This document shows positions 17,225 through 27,773 of a stretch of DNA of 64,000 nucleotides, in pieces. Under the pieces are notes generated by a model. That model did not search any database and was not told where the DNA came from. It saw only the letters and a list, made by a program, of their open reading frames with translations. The stretch comes from Sporocytophaga sp. (GTDB lineage: Bacteria > Bacteroidota > Bacteroidia > Cytophagales > Cytophagaceae). The DNA lies in contig NZ_JAGHZZ010000009.1 of NCBI RefSeq assembly GCF_017745095.1, positions 124,001 to 188,000 on the forward strand, given 5' to 3'. The translations under genes were made by a program, and so were the position numbers. How positions within the stretch are numbered: position 1 is the stretch's first letter; each line of letters begins with the position of its first letter.

Positions 17225-18103
17225 ATGATGACACTTAGGTCAATGACCGGCTTTGGGATGGTAAAGTCGGATGCTGAAAATCTTGAAATTAAAGTGGAAA
17301 TTAAATCTTTAAATTCAAAGTTTTTGGATTTGGGACTTAGACTTCCAAAAGAATATCAGGATAAAGAAATGGAAATCCGAAATATGGTGAGCAATACACT
17401 TGAAAGGGGAAAAATCAGCATTTCTATGGATGTGCAGACAAAAGTTGACGCCAAACCTAGAGTTTCCATAAATAAAGAGCTTGTTAAAAAATATTATGAA
17501 GATCTTGTAGAGACTGCAGCTTTTGTGGGTACAAAAGAAAGTGATCTTTTCAAAATTGCTTTAACAATGCCTAAAGCGGTAAATCAGGATCTGGATAATG
17601 AAGATAATTCCAAGGAATGGGAAATAATAGCATCCGTAATAGGCAAAGCCATTGATCAATGCGATAAATTCCGTCTTGCGGAAGGGGCGGCATTAGGTGA
17701 AAAATTGAAGAGCTATATCTTGCGAATTAAAGATTTGTTGGAGCGGGTATCGGAATTTGATCCTCAAAGGATTCAAATGATACGCGAAAGGATTAAAGCA
17801 CATTTTGTGGAGTTTGGTAATGAGCAAATGGACAAAAGCAGATTTGAACAAGAGCTTATTTACTACATTGAGAAACTTGACATCACTGAAGAGAAAGTCA
17901 GGCTGAATAATCACTTAGACTTTTTCCTGGAAAATATGAAAGTGGATAAAAGCGGGAAGAAACTTGGCTTTATAAGTCAGGAAATAGGTAGAGAAATAAA
18001 CACTATTGGCTCCAAAGCAAATGATGCAAATATTCAGAAGTTAGTGGTGGAAATGAAAGAAGAACTTGAGAAGATTAAAGAACAATCCCTCAATATCCTT
18101 TAA
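17225..18103 (+). CDS. yicC: YicC/YloC-family endoribonuclease
   Basis: The N-terminus LRSMTGFGMV and the C-terminal region with GREINTIGSKANDANIQ match the YicC family, conserved cytosolic endoribonucleases implicated in small-RNA and mRNA turnover in E. coli and B. subtilis. Length 292 is standard. Two adjacent ATG codons begin the frame, either could be used. It stands alone in the plus direction and converges on a small membrane-protein gene with a 7-base gap. Confidence 0.9.
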   Translation: MMTLRSMTGFGMVKSDAENLEIKVEIKSLNSKFLDLGLRLPKEYQDKEMEIRNMVSNTLERGKISISMDVQTKVDAKPRVSINKELVKKYYEDLVETAAFVGTKESDLFKIALTMPKAVNQDLDNEDNSKEWEIIASVIGKAIDQCDKFRLAEGAALGEKLKSYILRIKDLLERVSEFDPQRIQMIRERIKAHFVEFGNEQMDKSRFEQELIYYIEKLDITEEKVRLNNHLDFFLENMKVDKSGKKLGFISQEIGREINTIGSKANDANIQKLVVEMKEELEKIKEQSLNIL

Positions 18104-18110
18104 TGTCGAT

Positions 18111-18479
18111 TTACTTTTTACCGTCCCAGAATACAGAGGTAAAAATTAGAATCATTCCTATATTGGTGTTTAACAGCTTGTTCCCCATAGTGTATTTGAA
18201 ATAATCGGCGGGAAACAGAGTAAACCATGTAGCTGCAACAAGACAGATGAGGGCAAGGCCAAAAAGGTAATTAAACACCCTCATCAGTTTTATATTATTA
18301 GTAAAAAGTACAATACAAGCGATCAAGCCCGCATCAATATAAAACATATTTGACACTAGAGATTTGCTCAATAGGTCTGCATTTAATGGATAATATTGAA
18401 CTGCCAGACCAATTAAAACGAAAGTAGGACCCAGAACTTTAAGCAGAAGTGCGTTCATCCTTAATTCTATTGCTGTCAT
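18111..18479 (-). CDS. Small integral membrane protein, unknown
   Basis: A 122-residue protein with about four predicted membrane helices (near 8-27, 42-60, 63-87, 102-118) and a short basic C-terminus. I recognise no family. It begins on the base after the M28 peptidase stop, so it is co-transcribed with that gene. Confidence 0.75.
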   Translation of the reverse strand: MTAIELRMNALLLKVLGPTFVLIGLAVQYYPLNADLLSKSLVSNMFYIDAGLIACIVLFTNNIKLMRVFNYLFGLALICLVAATWFTLFPADYFKYTMGNKLLNTNIGMILIFTSVFWDGKK

Positions 18480-19751
18480 TTAAATTTTCTTTACAAAGTT
18501 TGTAATTAGACTGAAGACCTCTTTAAATCTTGTAAGAGGTAAAGTTTCCGGTCTGTCCATTACATCATGGTACGCACTTATGCCACCAAGGGTATAAAAG
18601 AAGAAAGCTGGTACTCCTTTTTCTGAGAAATAGAAATGATCGGAGTTTGCTGCCGGACCTCTTCTTTTTATCGCAGGAAGTAGCTTCAAGGTTTCGTTTA
18701 TTTCCAGTAATTTATTGTATTCTTCCGGGTGAAGTGTGGCGTTTACCACTGTCATGCCGTCATCCCCAGTTCCAAGCAAGTCTAAATTGATCATAAATTT
18801 TATCTTATTCAATGGAAACAAAGGGTTTTCGGTGAAAAATCTTGACCCGATCAGACCAATTTCCTCTGCACCAAAAGCCATAAATACTATTGTAAATTTG
18901 GGAGTATTCTCTTTTTGAGAATAGTATTTTACCAATTCCAGTAGCATTGAGACTCCACTTGCATTGTCATTCGCTCCGGGGAAGTAAACTTTTTTACCCA
19001 TTGTACCTAAATGATCGTAATGAGCAGAAATAATAATAACAGAATCGGATTTACTTGTACCTTCTACAAATCCGATTACGTTTTGTGAACTATAATTTTT
19101 CTTCAGAATAGCGTCTAGCTGAAATTTGACTTTTTTTACACTATCAGGGAAAGAATTTTTAGCTACCTGAAAAAAAGGATTAGTGAATTGTGTTTGGGAT
19201 AATGAAGCTGTAAGTTTTTTATCATGAAGTTCTATAATACATTTTCCTTCATGAATTTTGTCCAGAATTTCAGATTTTTCTATCAGTTTATTGTAAAATT
19301 TAACATCGTAGATAACCGCTCTGTTTTTGGTTTTCTCTGATAAAAAGGAATTTAGCACTTTATCATTGTAAAAGACCATAGTGTCAAGATATAAAGCCTT
19401 CACATTTCCATGTCCACCTCTTGAAATGCAATTGGCTATGTAATCTATACCAGTAACAAGTTTTTTCTTATCTGCCTGCAGTGAAATTCGTCCTTCAAAG
19501 CAATTGACATCATATTGGAAATTTTGAAAATAATTCTCTCGAATTGCCTTTAGGCCGGATTTCTGAAATTCTGTTTTGATAAAATTGGCTGCTGTTCTGG
19601 CGCCATCGAAATTTGCTCCCCGGCCATGCATTGATGGACTGCATAATGTATCAAGATAAAATCTGACTCTGGGGATATCCTGAGAAAAACACTTATTTGC
19701 AGTAAGAACAGCAATAGCTAGAAAGAATGCCAAATTCTTTGTCATATACAA
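18480..19751 (-). CDS. Secreted M28-family metallopeptidase
   Basis: A signal peptide (about 1-24, ending CFSQ) directs export. The C-terminal half has the five zinc ligands of M28 aminopeptidases: His in SAHYDHLG, Asp in PGANDNASG, the Glu pair in GAEEIGLIGS, Asp in INLDLLGTGDD and His in AYHDVMD. The segment between the signal peptide and the catalytic domain contains a PA-like insertion. Likely a periplasmic or surface aminopeptidase. Met1 and Met3 are alternative starts. Followed without gap by a small membrane-protein gene. Confidence 0.9.
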   Translation of the reverse strand: MYMTKNLAFFLAIAVLTANKCFSQDIPRVRFYLDTLCSPSMHGRGANFDGARTAANFIKTEFQKSGLKAIRENYFQNFQYDVNCFEGRISLQADKKKLVTGIDYIANCISRGGHGNVKALYLDTMVFYNDKVLNSFLSEKTKNRAVIYDVKFYNKLIEKSEILDKIHEGKCIIELHDKKLTASLSQTQFTNPFFQVAKNSFPDSVKKVKFQLDAILKKNYSSQNVIGFVEGTSKSDSVIIISAHYDHLGTMGKKVYFPGANDNASGVSMLLELVKYYSQKENTPKFTIVFMAFGAEEIGLIGSRFFTENPLFPLNKIKFMINLDLLGTGDDGMTVVNATLHPEEYNKLLEINETLKLLPAIKRRGPAANSDHFYFSEKGVPAFFFYTLGGISAYHDVMDRPETLPLTRFKEVFSLITNFVKKI

Positions 19752-19806
19752 CTTATTATTTGTTGGAATATAATAAATGAAGGGTGAAGATAAAATGTTA
19801 TTTCAC

Positions 19807-20190
19807 CTAAACTTTTTCAGTAGAAGCTTTTTTCTTAATAAAAATAAGAGGAAAAAAAGTACCTGCTGTGTTCGCTACAATATCAAGAAGATCAAAATTT
19901 CTATCAGGCACAAAATATTGAAGGCATTCGAGAGTAAAACCATAAAGGAAACTAATTAAGAATGCCTTTCTTATTGTATTAATTTTTAAGGCTGGATAGG
20001 AGGTCTGTATGTTAAAGCTTTTCACTAACAGCCAGCTCAAAACAAAAAATAAGGTAAAATGAACCAGCTTGTCAATTTGGAAGAGGCTGGAAAACGAAAA
20101 CTGAGGAATTGCTTTACCTGACATGAGGTAGAGTACTAAAATTATAAGCACCCATGTCCAGGTAAAGACAATTGTAAACTTTTTATTCAT
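19807..20190 (-). CDS. VanZ-like membrane protein
   Basis: A 127-residue protein with four predicted helices and the VanZ pattern: an N-terminal WTWVLIILVLYLM helix, DKLVHFTLFFVLSWLL, and the conserved LYGFTLECLQYFVPDRNFDLLDIVANTAG region (about 84-112). VanZ homologues are small integral membrane proteins; the founding member gives teicoplanin resistance, but a housekeeping role is more likely here. It lies 7 bases after gcvH in the sprA operon. Confidence 0.85.
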   Translation of the reverse strand: MNKKFTIVFTWTWVLIILVLYLMSGKAIPQFSFSSLFQIDKLVHFTLFFVLSWLLVKSFNIQTSYPALKINTIRKAFLISFLYGFTLECLQYFVPDRNFDLLDIVANTAGTFFPLIFIKKKASTEKV

Positions 20191-20196
20191 ACTCTA

Positions 20197-20577
20197 TTAA
20201 ACTCCAATCAACTTTTTGTATGCTGCGGCATCCAATAATCCGCTTAGTTGATCTGGGTTTTTAATGTTGATTTTAATAACCCATCCTTTTCCGTAAGGGT
20301 CGCTATTTACAAGCTCAGGGCTGGACTCAAGATTTTTGTTAAACTCAACAATTTCAGATGTAACTGGCATGAAAAGATCTGAGACGGTTTTTACAGCTTC
20401 CACTGTTCCGAAAACTTCACCTGCATTTACTGTTTCTCCTACAGAATCAATATCGAAATATACGATATCTCCCAATTCATTCTGAGCAAAGTCTGTGATA
20501 CCAACTATAGCAGTATTGCCTTCTATTTTGATCCACTCGTGTTCTTGTGTATACTTTAATTCTTCCGGAAAATTCAT
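20197..20577 (-). CDS. gcvH: Glycine cleavage system H protein
   Basis: A cytosolic lipoyl carrier that shuttles the aminomethyl group between GcvP and GcvT. I chose the ATG at 20577 ([15 protein letters not shown]), giving 126 residues that match the family start; an upstream in-frame ATG at 20613 would add 12 atypical residues. Lys63 in [11 protein letters not shown] is the lipoylation site. No gcvT or gcvP is nearby. It follows sprA by 57 bases, and a possible -7 box at 20603-20610 may provide its own promoter. Confidence 0.95.
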   Translation of the reverse strand: MNFPEELKYTQEHEWIKIEGNTAIVGITDFAQNELGDIVYFDIDSVGETVNAGEVFGTVEAVKTVSDLFMPVTSEIVEFNKNLESSPELVNSDPYGKGWVIKINIKNPDQLSGLLDAAAYKKLIGV

Positions 20578-20602
20578 TTTGTCTAAATTTTTAATTTCTG
20601 TC

Positions 20603-20610
20603 CAAAAATA
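20603..20610 (-). promoter_or_regulatory. Possible -7 box upstream of gcvH
   Basis: Minus strand TATTTTTG fits TAnnTTTG, about 25 bases before the gcvH start. No good -33 element. Confidence 0.35.
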
Positions 20611-20634
20611 CACTTTTTTTTAAATTGAAGAACA

Positions 20635-23600
20635 TTATGACAGGGTGAACCTTAATTGAATGCCAAAAGATGTCGTCGCTCTTCTGTATGAACTTGAAAT
20701 TCTTGGGGTATTGATCGTCCTCTCAAAGTAGAAAAGTAGGTTAACTCTTGTATTTACCACATAACTGATAGTAGGTCTTAACTGGAAATTAAGGTTACCG
20801 TTTGTTACAACAGCTGGATCTCCGATTTTTCTCTGAACGGTTTTCATATCACTGACCGTGACATCTATTTTTACATTCAGCTCATTCTTCAAAGGAGGAA
20901 TTTCCCTACCCTGCCATCTGAAAGGAAACTTAAATCCTGTTTTAGCCACTCCGATTCCCAGTACAAGATCATTTTTATTGTTTTCCTGTATCTGAGCATT
21001 TGACATACTCAGTGCAAGTCTTCTATCTTTTCTGTATTCTACCTTATAGGTCATCTTCCCCTTGGTCCGAACGTTAATACCAACCAAAGGAGCAAATGTT
21101 TCCTGAATAACCACTTGATCTACTACATAAACTGGCACAAGTTTGCCATCTATTACAGAAGAAGGTGGTGCATTTTCAATGTCTGAATTCGGGTTTATTT
21201 CTTTAGAACCATAAGCGAGCGAAGAGGTAAAACTTGACACGCTGTATTTGCTTGTATATCCATGTGAAATAATTATACTCGGGAACAACTTTTTAATTGC
21301 GTCAATTCTTGTTAATCCAGAGAAGTCCACTCTCCAGTTTGGTAGCGGAATTTTGGGGAATGATGACAAGCTTACTTTAGATGCATCTTTGCCAGAATAA
21401 GCAGCTATAAATGCCGGAATGAGCACCTCCTGAGAGTTTAAGCTGTAAGCTGTATCCTTTGGATCGGAATATTGATGTCTGGCAAAAATAACTCTTCTGT
21501 TTTCAACAAACTGATCAAAGGTTTTTGAAGAATATTTCCCTCCACTTCCTCTTCCTTGAAAGGCAGTCGCAATGCTTATGAAAGTTACTTCATAACGACC
21601 GTTTCTGTAAGGGTTATCGGAAACGAAATTGGTACTATTAGGAAGAGAATCCACTCTAAAGAATTCCTTATAATCGCTGGCTTTGGTCCTTGATGCCTCA
21701 ATCTGAATCCTCAGATCTTTTACAGGCTCCAATGCAGTTCTTAAATTGATAGTCTCAGTTTTTACCTGCGTGAGGGGGGTTGTAACATTTCTAAAAGCAG
21801 CGTTTTTGGTAATGTATCCTTTCTCTGAAAACTCCCTCTTAAACTTTTGGAGATCCTGATCTCCCAGGATAAAAGGAAGCATTGTACCAGCATTAACACC
21901 GTCCCCCATACCGAAATATTTTGCAATTGGCATGTAGCCCGGCATCAATATTCCCTGTGTTAGATTGTAGGTAAAATTAATAGTCTTAATGCTAATGATT
22001 GCTTTAGTCACAGCCTTGAGCCCCTTCATCTCCGGTTTGGGGAGTGTTTGGGTTGTATCTTTTTTGAGTTCTGGTTTAGGCAGCTTTTTGGGTGGTGGGC
22101 TGTTTAACTCTCTCAGGAATTTAACTCTGTTATATATTTTCTCAAGATTTATTTTTCCGTTCACTCCTATAGTACGCTCATTTCTTATAGAGTTTCCAAG
22201 CGTATCTCTTTGATATAAGGCTCCTGAGTTCCATGTATAGCCAGCCGTATAGCGCAGGTCTGTGCCAATCCAGTCTGTAATAGGAAGTTTATCAAATGGT
22301 ACTTTATAATTTGCTCCGATAGATTGATTATAATCTTTCATACGACCGAAATTTTTCAGATTCCTCCAGATCGTATCTCTGTTTTCTCTAGAATCAGGAG
22401 CGTAATTCGCTGTTTCATCAATTATAGCATATGCATTAGCTGAATAGTCTACAGATAAGCTTTTTGTAAAATTCCATACAAGACCGTACACTCGGTTGAA
22501 GTTGAACATCTTTTCATAGTATGGAGCTGATAGGATTCCATAAATTGGACTTGCTTCATAGAACACCGTAGTCTTCGTCCTTCTGTCAAGATCTCCTCTG
22601 AAAGAGATAGTAGATGGTATAAAATTGAAATTTATATCCTTGATAAGTTTCAGATATTTTTTATCAAAAGCCTTTACATTTTTAAAAGGCTCAAAAGGTT
22701 TTGCCTGGCTGGTGAAGTTATATCCAAGCCCTACCTTATACATTTTTATGGTAGAGTCTTGCACTGTAGAGCTCGTTCTCTTGATATCACTATAGCCTAA
22801 TGTAAGAGCAAGATTTTCGACATCCCAGAGATGGCTTTTGGCATCTTTTTTGGTCTTTACTTTTTGTATGTTGGTTAAGTTAATAGCCCTTCTTGTTGTC
22901 TGGGTAAGTATTAGATTTTTATATGCATCTCGTTCAGAGTTTGTAGCAAAGCGGGTTAGAGAGGTCTTCATAAGTACGTCCGGATCAAGCGGATCGTATT
23001 TAGGGGAGATAACCTCTCTGTCATAACCTAGAAACAAAGGAAGACGAATGCCGAGTTTTTGAGGTAAAAACTTGTCAAGGCTGATATTACTCTGGATACC
23101 CCATTGCAATGTATTGTTACGTTCTCTTTGAGAAACCTTTTGTTCAAGGGTTCCAAATCCTGCTGATGTATATCTTAACGATCCCGAAACTGTGGCAAGA
23201 TCGGCAAGTTTAACATTTGCTCTTGCTGTAGCGGCCCAACCGGGACTTTCCTGAAAATTCGTTGCCCTTAACTCATCGACCCAGATACAGGCAGATTTCG
23301 GTCGTCCGTCACTAGTATAAGGATTTCGCATACCGATCATGATAGTTTGGACGGAGCTGATATCCGGTCTTCCAACAACAGTAATCTTTCTTCCATTGAC
23401 AATTTGAGAGAATGGGCTGCTCAGAATCCTTCCTGATTTATCTCCCAAAACTTTAACATCTATAAGGTCTGCGATACGTAAGTCGAGTTCGTTTTCTGGT
23501 CTCCATATCTGATTGACATCTCTACTGCCTTGTGGCGTTAAGTAAAGAGGTATGGAAACTTCATAGTAGTTTTCTTTAAAGTCTGTTCCTATACGAATAA

Positions 23601-26600
23601 AAGCTTCAAGATCTTTATCTTTTGTATTGATGTCCTCACTTTCTGCGTGAACAAACATTCTTAGGTTTTTGTAATTCAAAAGATCTAGGTTAATGATCTT
23701 ATATGCCGCACCTGCTTTTTTATCAGGAATATCTTCTGCACAAATTCTCAGAGATTGTTCATTCAACCTTCTGTTGTTCTGAGCTGTAGCATCCTGATCT
23801 CTTGAGAACCCAGGAGGTAAGACATAAGGAATTTTATTTCCTTCAACCTTACCGTTTTCTTCAATACTTACTGTGGAAATATTAACAGGAGTTACTGAAG
23901 GTTCAAGAAACTCTCCTGTATTTTCAAAAAGAGGTTCATTGAATGCTCTCCACTGACTTGCTACTAGTTGAAGTTTTACAAATCTCATTACCACAGGATC
24001 TTCGAATCCGGTAACATACATTCTCATGAATTTAATGGTTTTAAAACCATTAATATTTCCGACGATTGAATCAGGCTCTCTAATAGGAATTCTGAACTGA
24101 TACCAGGTAACACCGCTATCTCCTGTTACTTTATCTACTACGTGGTTTTTGCCTATTACAAAATCATTTTCATTAACGTTGATTTTATATTCATAATATT
24201 CATCAAGGTCGTTGATGGTGTTGTCTGCATTTAAATCTTCATTATCAGGAAGAGTAGAGTTGGATTGGGTGAAATTATTGTCACCCGCTGCAATAGGAGA
24301 GTTGTTCTCCATACCATTATAGTTTTTATAACGTTGCAGAACGCTTAGGGCTTCTGCATCATTCTCTTTACCCAGGTAGTGTCTGAAATTGTCACCTGAT
24401 GGGTCAGCAAGAATTTTATTTTTTGCATCCTGAGTGATGCCAGGTATGGTAGTGACTTTTGTAAGGAAGTCATTGAAATAACTTTCTTCAGAAGCATTGT
24501 CAAGTCCATCCAGACCTATATCTTGTCGGCTTCTTGTAGAGGGCTCAGTATCAAATGCGTTAGTAAGGAATGTTCTGGTTGTTACTTTTCCCCATTGGTT
24601 TTTCTTAACTCCATCAGCAGTATCAGCATCTGTCGTAGGAAGTCCGTTTTCGAAAGCATGCTGCCCATCTTTCATAATATCCTCAGTGATGCTACCCAGG
24701 TTAAAGAACAATTGCCCACCTTTTGTCACCATCTTGTTTTTACTGTCATCGAGATAAACAGGAACTTTTGTCTTAGGTGAGTTAGGGTTTGCTCCTTTCA
24801 TAAAAGGATCCATCATCCAGAATTCTATGTATTGGATGTTTGCGTTGTCAAAGTCAATTTCATTACGGATGTCTCTTGTTATTGCTCCCCAGTTCCTTGA
24901 AGGATTATCAAATTCTCCGTCAACATTCAGTTTCGGGTTAAAATTGTAAGGTCCTCTTTCTCTTGGAAAATATGCAAGGTCAAAGGTAACCTGGTTAAGA
25001 GTATAAACCTGTCTATCCTGATTTGGAAAAATCTCCTGTGGTCTTACAATTCTGATAAAGTGGTTTTGGATATGTTCCTCAAGGCCTTTAGGTACGCCTG
25101 TTCCACTGTTACGGTAAAATACGTTGTCGATATTATACCATGCAAGTTTCGCTCTGCTATAAGTATATTCGGTAGTTGTGCTGTTGCTTTGAGGAAAGCG
25201 TTTTGGAGTACCTCCGAGTTTCCATCTTGACCATGAAGTGGTCATGTCTATTGAAGTTTTTGCTCCTTCAAAATCATCAATAAAAGCAGTACCGCCATTT
25301 TTGGAAACGGCCTTTGAATGGCCTGGAATAAGTTGAGCAACTTCACCGGCAGCAGTGATCGAAGAAGGAGCTTTCGTCTGAATTCCTGGTAAAAGGTCAA
25401 CCGCTTTAGTAAGGATTCTGGAATCTTTCTTAAAGTTAGCATCGAAACCAAGCATGGTGTTCCTGCTAGGCTCATCACCTATACTAACCCTGGTAATATT
25501 TGGAGTTTCGTTCTGGTGAAGGACTGTAGCTCCTAAAAGTATATCGTCGTTAATTTTATAGTCAAAGCGGGTTCCGAAGAACGATTTTCTTCGAAAGTTA
25601 AAGATGTCCTGTTTTTCGTATCTTATTTTAATCTCTTTGTTAGAGGCAAGAATACCCTCATTAAGAATTGTTACCTTGCCTGATTGATCAACGGTATAAT
25701 CTACTTCCGGAACAAGTGGGACGCTTCCAGCGGTAACAATCACTGATCCTTGGTTTACGTTTATGCCAGGCAACTGCACTGAGCTTGTTGCTGTAGATTG
25801 ATAGCGGCCTTTCAGATAGTATTTATTCTTAGAGGCAACAAGCATCGCATCTCTTTGGGTAGAATCATAAAGCTCAGTAAAGACGTATTTATTGATCAGA
25901 TTTTGTTCAGTTGCTGGATCAAAGAACCTGTTCATATTATTTCCAAAAGGCTCAAGTACAGGGAAAATAATCCTTCCGTATTTTGAATCTATGGTTACAT
26001 CTTCCACATAGTCAAAGTTACCGTCTGCGATAGGGTCATTGTTCATGTTTAACCTGTCTAGTCCGGTCATTTTAAGGATGGTTTTTCCAGAAGCAATTGT
26101 ACCTTCCTGGAGCACAGGTAAATCAAGACCACTATAGTCATTTTTATAAATAACCCTAAGCTGGAAGTTATCTCTTGTGAGCTGAGTTCCTCCTATCTGA
26201 TAAATGTTTTTCATCATCAGATCCCATGTAGGAAGTCGAGTTTTAGTTGCAGAAGGTTTGATTAATTTCAGGATAATTAAAGAGTCACCTGTTATATTGG
26301 TGATGTCTTCATTCATTTCACCGACTTTATAAGTCTTTCCTTGGTAAGTATATTCAAATGCAACCGCAATACCAGCATCTTCTTGTATCTGTGTATTCAG
26401 TGTAATATATCCTAGGTCTGGCTGAAATTTAAAGTCTGTTGGTAATAATTTTCGAGCACTTTTAATGACTTCATAATCGGTTCCTTTGGTAAGGCCCTGA
26501 CTGTTCAGATTAAATTCTAAATTATCAGAAGTTCTGTAAGTTCTTACCTTATCATATAAATTATTACTCCCATTGGATGCAGCCTTATTAGTGTTCCCCT

Positions 26601-27762
26601 GCAGGTTTTTGTTGTATGGGTTTGATTCTCCGAGATCAAGATAACCAACAATACTTCTCAGGTTTTGGGTGGTATTGGCTCTGTTAGTTACGTAAACGTC
26701 AACCCTGGTAATTTTCACCCCTGAGTTTAGTACGGGCAAGCTGGCAAGAGAGCTTTCATAGTTATTTCTGAAGAACTGTCCCAGGAAGAAGTGTCGTCTG
26801 TCTTCATAGTTGTCAGCTTTAATATTTATTTCACGGGCCTGGGAGCCTCCTTGTAATTTAATTTCTTCACTTTTGCCTCGTTGGCTTGAGAATACTGAGG
26901 TAACAGATAGTCGTCCGAACTGTAATTTTGTTTTAATACCAAAAAGATTCTGAGGCCCCTGCAGAAGGGTACTATTTAATGGAAAGCTTACAGTACCTGC
27001 TTCTATCTTTTGTATGATATCTTCTTCAAATCCCGTGTATTCAAGTTTAAGGTTGTTCTGAAAGTCAAATGTAGCCTTAGTATCCCAGTTGGCAGTAAGC
27101 TTAAGTTTTTCTCCGATCTTACCGACCACGTTCATACTGATTTGCTGGTCAAAGTCAAAACCACCTGTTCTCTGTTGTCTTACAGGAATGTTGGGGTTAT
27201 TAACGCGTTGCCATTTCCCGCCGAAATCCAGCATTACCAGACCATTAGGTCTTATATCCACGAAATTGCTTCCAAAAGGTCCTTCAAGTCCGCGCACATA
27301 TATTTTGGGAATAAGGTTTCCTCTGGAAGAAACAGGAGTTTCGCCGTCAAGCCCTTGAGACTTGGATTTCCAGTAAGACTTCATCATTTCTTTCTGACGA
27401 TACTTTGAGTATTCGTCAAAAGTCATAGAAGAAGGAGGCCTATAATCAAAGTCACCTACCTTTTCATAGATATTATAATTATTCATGCTGGAATCAAGCT
27501 CCACTTCTGTTTGCACATTGGTGGGGTTTTTCAGCAGGAAAGGAGATTTGGAGGACCTGTTAGAAAATGGGTCACCCTCTCTGTCACTCGGATTATAGTT
27601 AGGTCTTTTTTTTCTGTCTTTATTCTCTTCGGTTGAGTCACCTGGAGGTTCAGATCTTCTTAGTGTATAAGTGCTATTGCTGGGCTTTCCGAAGGAAACC
27701 CAGGTATAAAAAGTTACACAACTAAGTGTTGCTACGAGTATATATTTATTCAGATTCAGCAC
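20635..27762 (-). CDS. sprA: Type IX secretion outer-membrane translocon SprA (Sov)
   Basis: A 2375-residue protein, the size and make-up of SprA, the giant outer-membrane barrel (36 strands in Flavobacterium johnsoniae) through which type IX cargo leaves the cell and which is needed for gliding. An N-terminal signal segment (about 1-25) is followed by a charged Asn/Pro-rich linker and the SprA N-terminal region (MNVVGKIGEKLKLTANWD, FGIKTKLQFGRL). Repeated beta-rich segments with aromatic strand ends run to the C-terminal strand FGIQLRFTLS. A Lys/Pro-rich insert (PPPKKLPKPELKK) occurs near residue 1890. It has a GTG start, 11 bases after ruvA. The order maeB-ruvA-sprA-gcvH-vanZ suggests one operon; ruvA-sprA linkage is a known Bacteroidota arrangement. 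Confidence 0.96.
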   Translation of the reverse strand: MLNLNKYILVATLSCVTFYTWVSFGKPSNSTYTLRRSEPPGDSTEENKDRKKRPNYNPSDREGDPFSNRSSKSPFLLKNPTNVQTEVELDSSMNNYNIYEKVGDFDYRPPSSMTFDEYSKYRQKEMMKSYWKSKSQGLDGETPVSSRGNLIPKIYVRGLEGPFGSNFVDIRPNGLVMLDFGGKWQRVNNPNIPVRQQRTGGFDFDQQISMNVVGKIGEKLKLTANWDTKATFDFQNNLKLEYTGFEEDIIQKIEAGTVSFPLNSTLLQGPQNLFGIKTKLQFGRLSVTSVFSSQRGKSEEIKLQGGSQAREINIKADNYEDRRHFFLGQFFRNNYESSLASLPVLNSGVKITRVDVYVTNRANTTQNLRSIVGYLDLGESNPYNKNLQGNTNKAASNGSNNLYDKVRTYRTSDNLEFNLNSQGLTKGTDYEVIKSARKLLPTDFKFQPDLGYITLNTQIQEDAGIAVAFEYTYQGKTYKVGEMNEDITNITGDSLIILKLIKPSATKTRLPTWDLMMKNIYQIGGTQLTRDNFQLRVIYKNDYSGLDLPVLQEGTIASGKTILKMTGLDRLNMNNDPIADGNFDYVEDVTIDSKYGRIIFPVLEPFGNNMNRFFDPATEQNLINKYVFTELYDSTQRDAMLVASKNKYYLKGRYQSTATSSVQLPGINVNQGSVIVTAGSVPLVPEVDYTVDQSGKVTILNEGILASNKEIKIRYEKQDIFNFRRKSFFGTRFDYKINDDILLGATVLHQNETPNITRVSIGDEPSRNTMLGFDANFKKDSRILTKAVDLLPGIQTKAPSSITAAGEVAQLIPGHSKAVSKNGGTAFIDDFEGAKTSIDMTTSWSRWKLGGTPKRFPQSNSTTTEYTYSRAKLAWYNIDNVFYRNSGTGVPKGLEEHIQNHFIRIVRPQEIFPNQDRQVYTLNQVTFDLAYFPRERGPYNFNPKLNVDGEFDNPSRNWGAITRDIRNEIDFDNANIQYIEFWMMDPFMKGANPNSPKTKVPVYLDDSKNKMVTKGGQLFFNLGSITEDIMKDGQHAFENGLPTTDADTADGVKKNQWGKVTTRTFLTNAFDTEPSTRSRQDIGLDGLDNASEESYFNDFLTKVTTIPGITQDAKNKILADPSGDNFRHYLGKENDAEALSVLQRYKNYNGMENNSPIAAGDNNFTQSNSTLPDNEDLNADNTINDLDEYYEYKINVNENDFVIGKNHVVDKVTGDSGVTWYQFRIPIREPDSIVGNINGFKTIKFMRMYVTGFEDPVVMRFVKLQLVASQWRAFNEPLFENTGEFLEPSVTPVNISTVSIEENGKVEGNKIPYVLPPGFSRDQDATAQNNRRLNEQSLRICAEDIPDKKAGAAYKIINLDLLNYKNLRMFVHAESEDINTKDKDLEAFIRIGTDFKENYYEVSIPLYLTPQGSRDVNQIWRPENELDLRIADLIDVKVLGDKSGRILSSPFSQIVNGRKITVVGRPDISSVQTIMIGMRNPYTSDGRPKSACIWVDELRATNFQESPGWAATARANVKLADLATVSGSLRYTSAGFGTLEQKVSQRERNNTLQWGIQSNISLDKFLPQKLGIRLPLFLGYDREVISPKYDPLDPDVLMKTSLTRFATNSERDAYKNLILTQTTRRAINLTNIQKVKTKKDAKSHLWDVENLALTLGYSDIKRTSSTVQDSTIKMYKVGLGYNFTSQAKPFEPFKNVKAFDKKYLKLIKDINFNFIPSTISFRGDLDRRTKTTVFYEASPIYGILSAPYYEKMFNFNRVYGLVWNFTKSLSVDYSANAYAIIDETANYAPDSRENRDTIWRNLKNFGRMKDYNQSIGANYKVPFDKLPITDWIGTDLRYTAGYTWNSGALYQRDTLGNSIRNERTIGVNGKINLEKIYNRVKFLRELNSPPPKKLPKPELKKDTTQTLPKPEMKGLKAVTKAIISIKTINFTYNLTQGILMPGYMPIAKYFGMGDGVNAGTMLPFILGDQDLQKFKREFSEKGYITKNAAFRNVTTPLTQVKTETINLRTALEPVKDLRIQIEASRTKASDYKEFFRVDSLPNSTNFVSDNPYRNGRYEVTFISIATAFQGRGSGGKYSSKTFDQFVENRRVIFARHQYSDPKDTAYSLNSQEVLIPAFIAAYSGKDASKVSLSSFPKIPLPNWRVDFSGLTRIDAIKKLFPSIIISHGYTSKYSVSSFTSSLAYGSKEINPNSDIENAPPSSVIDGKLVPVYVVDQVVIQETFAPLVGINVRTKGKMTYKVEYRKDRRLALSMSNAQIQENNKNDLVLGIGVAKTGFKFPFRWQGREIPPLKNELNVKIDVTVSDMKTVQRKIGDPAVVTNGNLNFQLRPTISYVVNTRVNLLFYFERTINTPRISSSYRRATTSFGIQLRFTLS

Positions 27763-27773
27763 TTGAAAAAAAA

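Noticed and set aside
27010-27408. Open frames antisense to the 5' end of sprA.
   Set aside because: They lie wholly inside a conserved gene and show no protein-like features.
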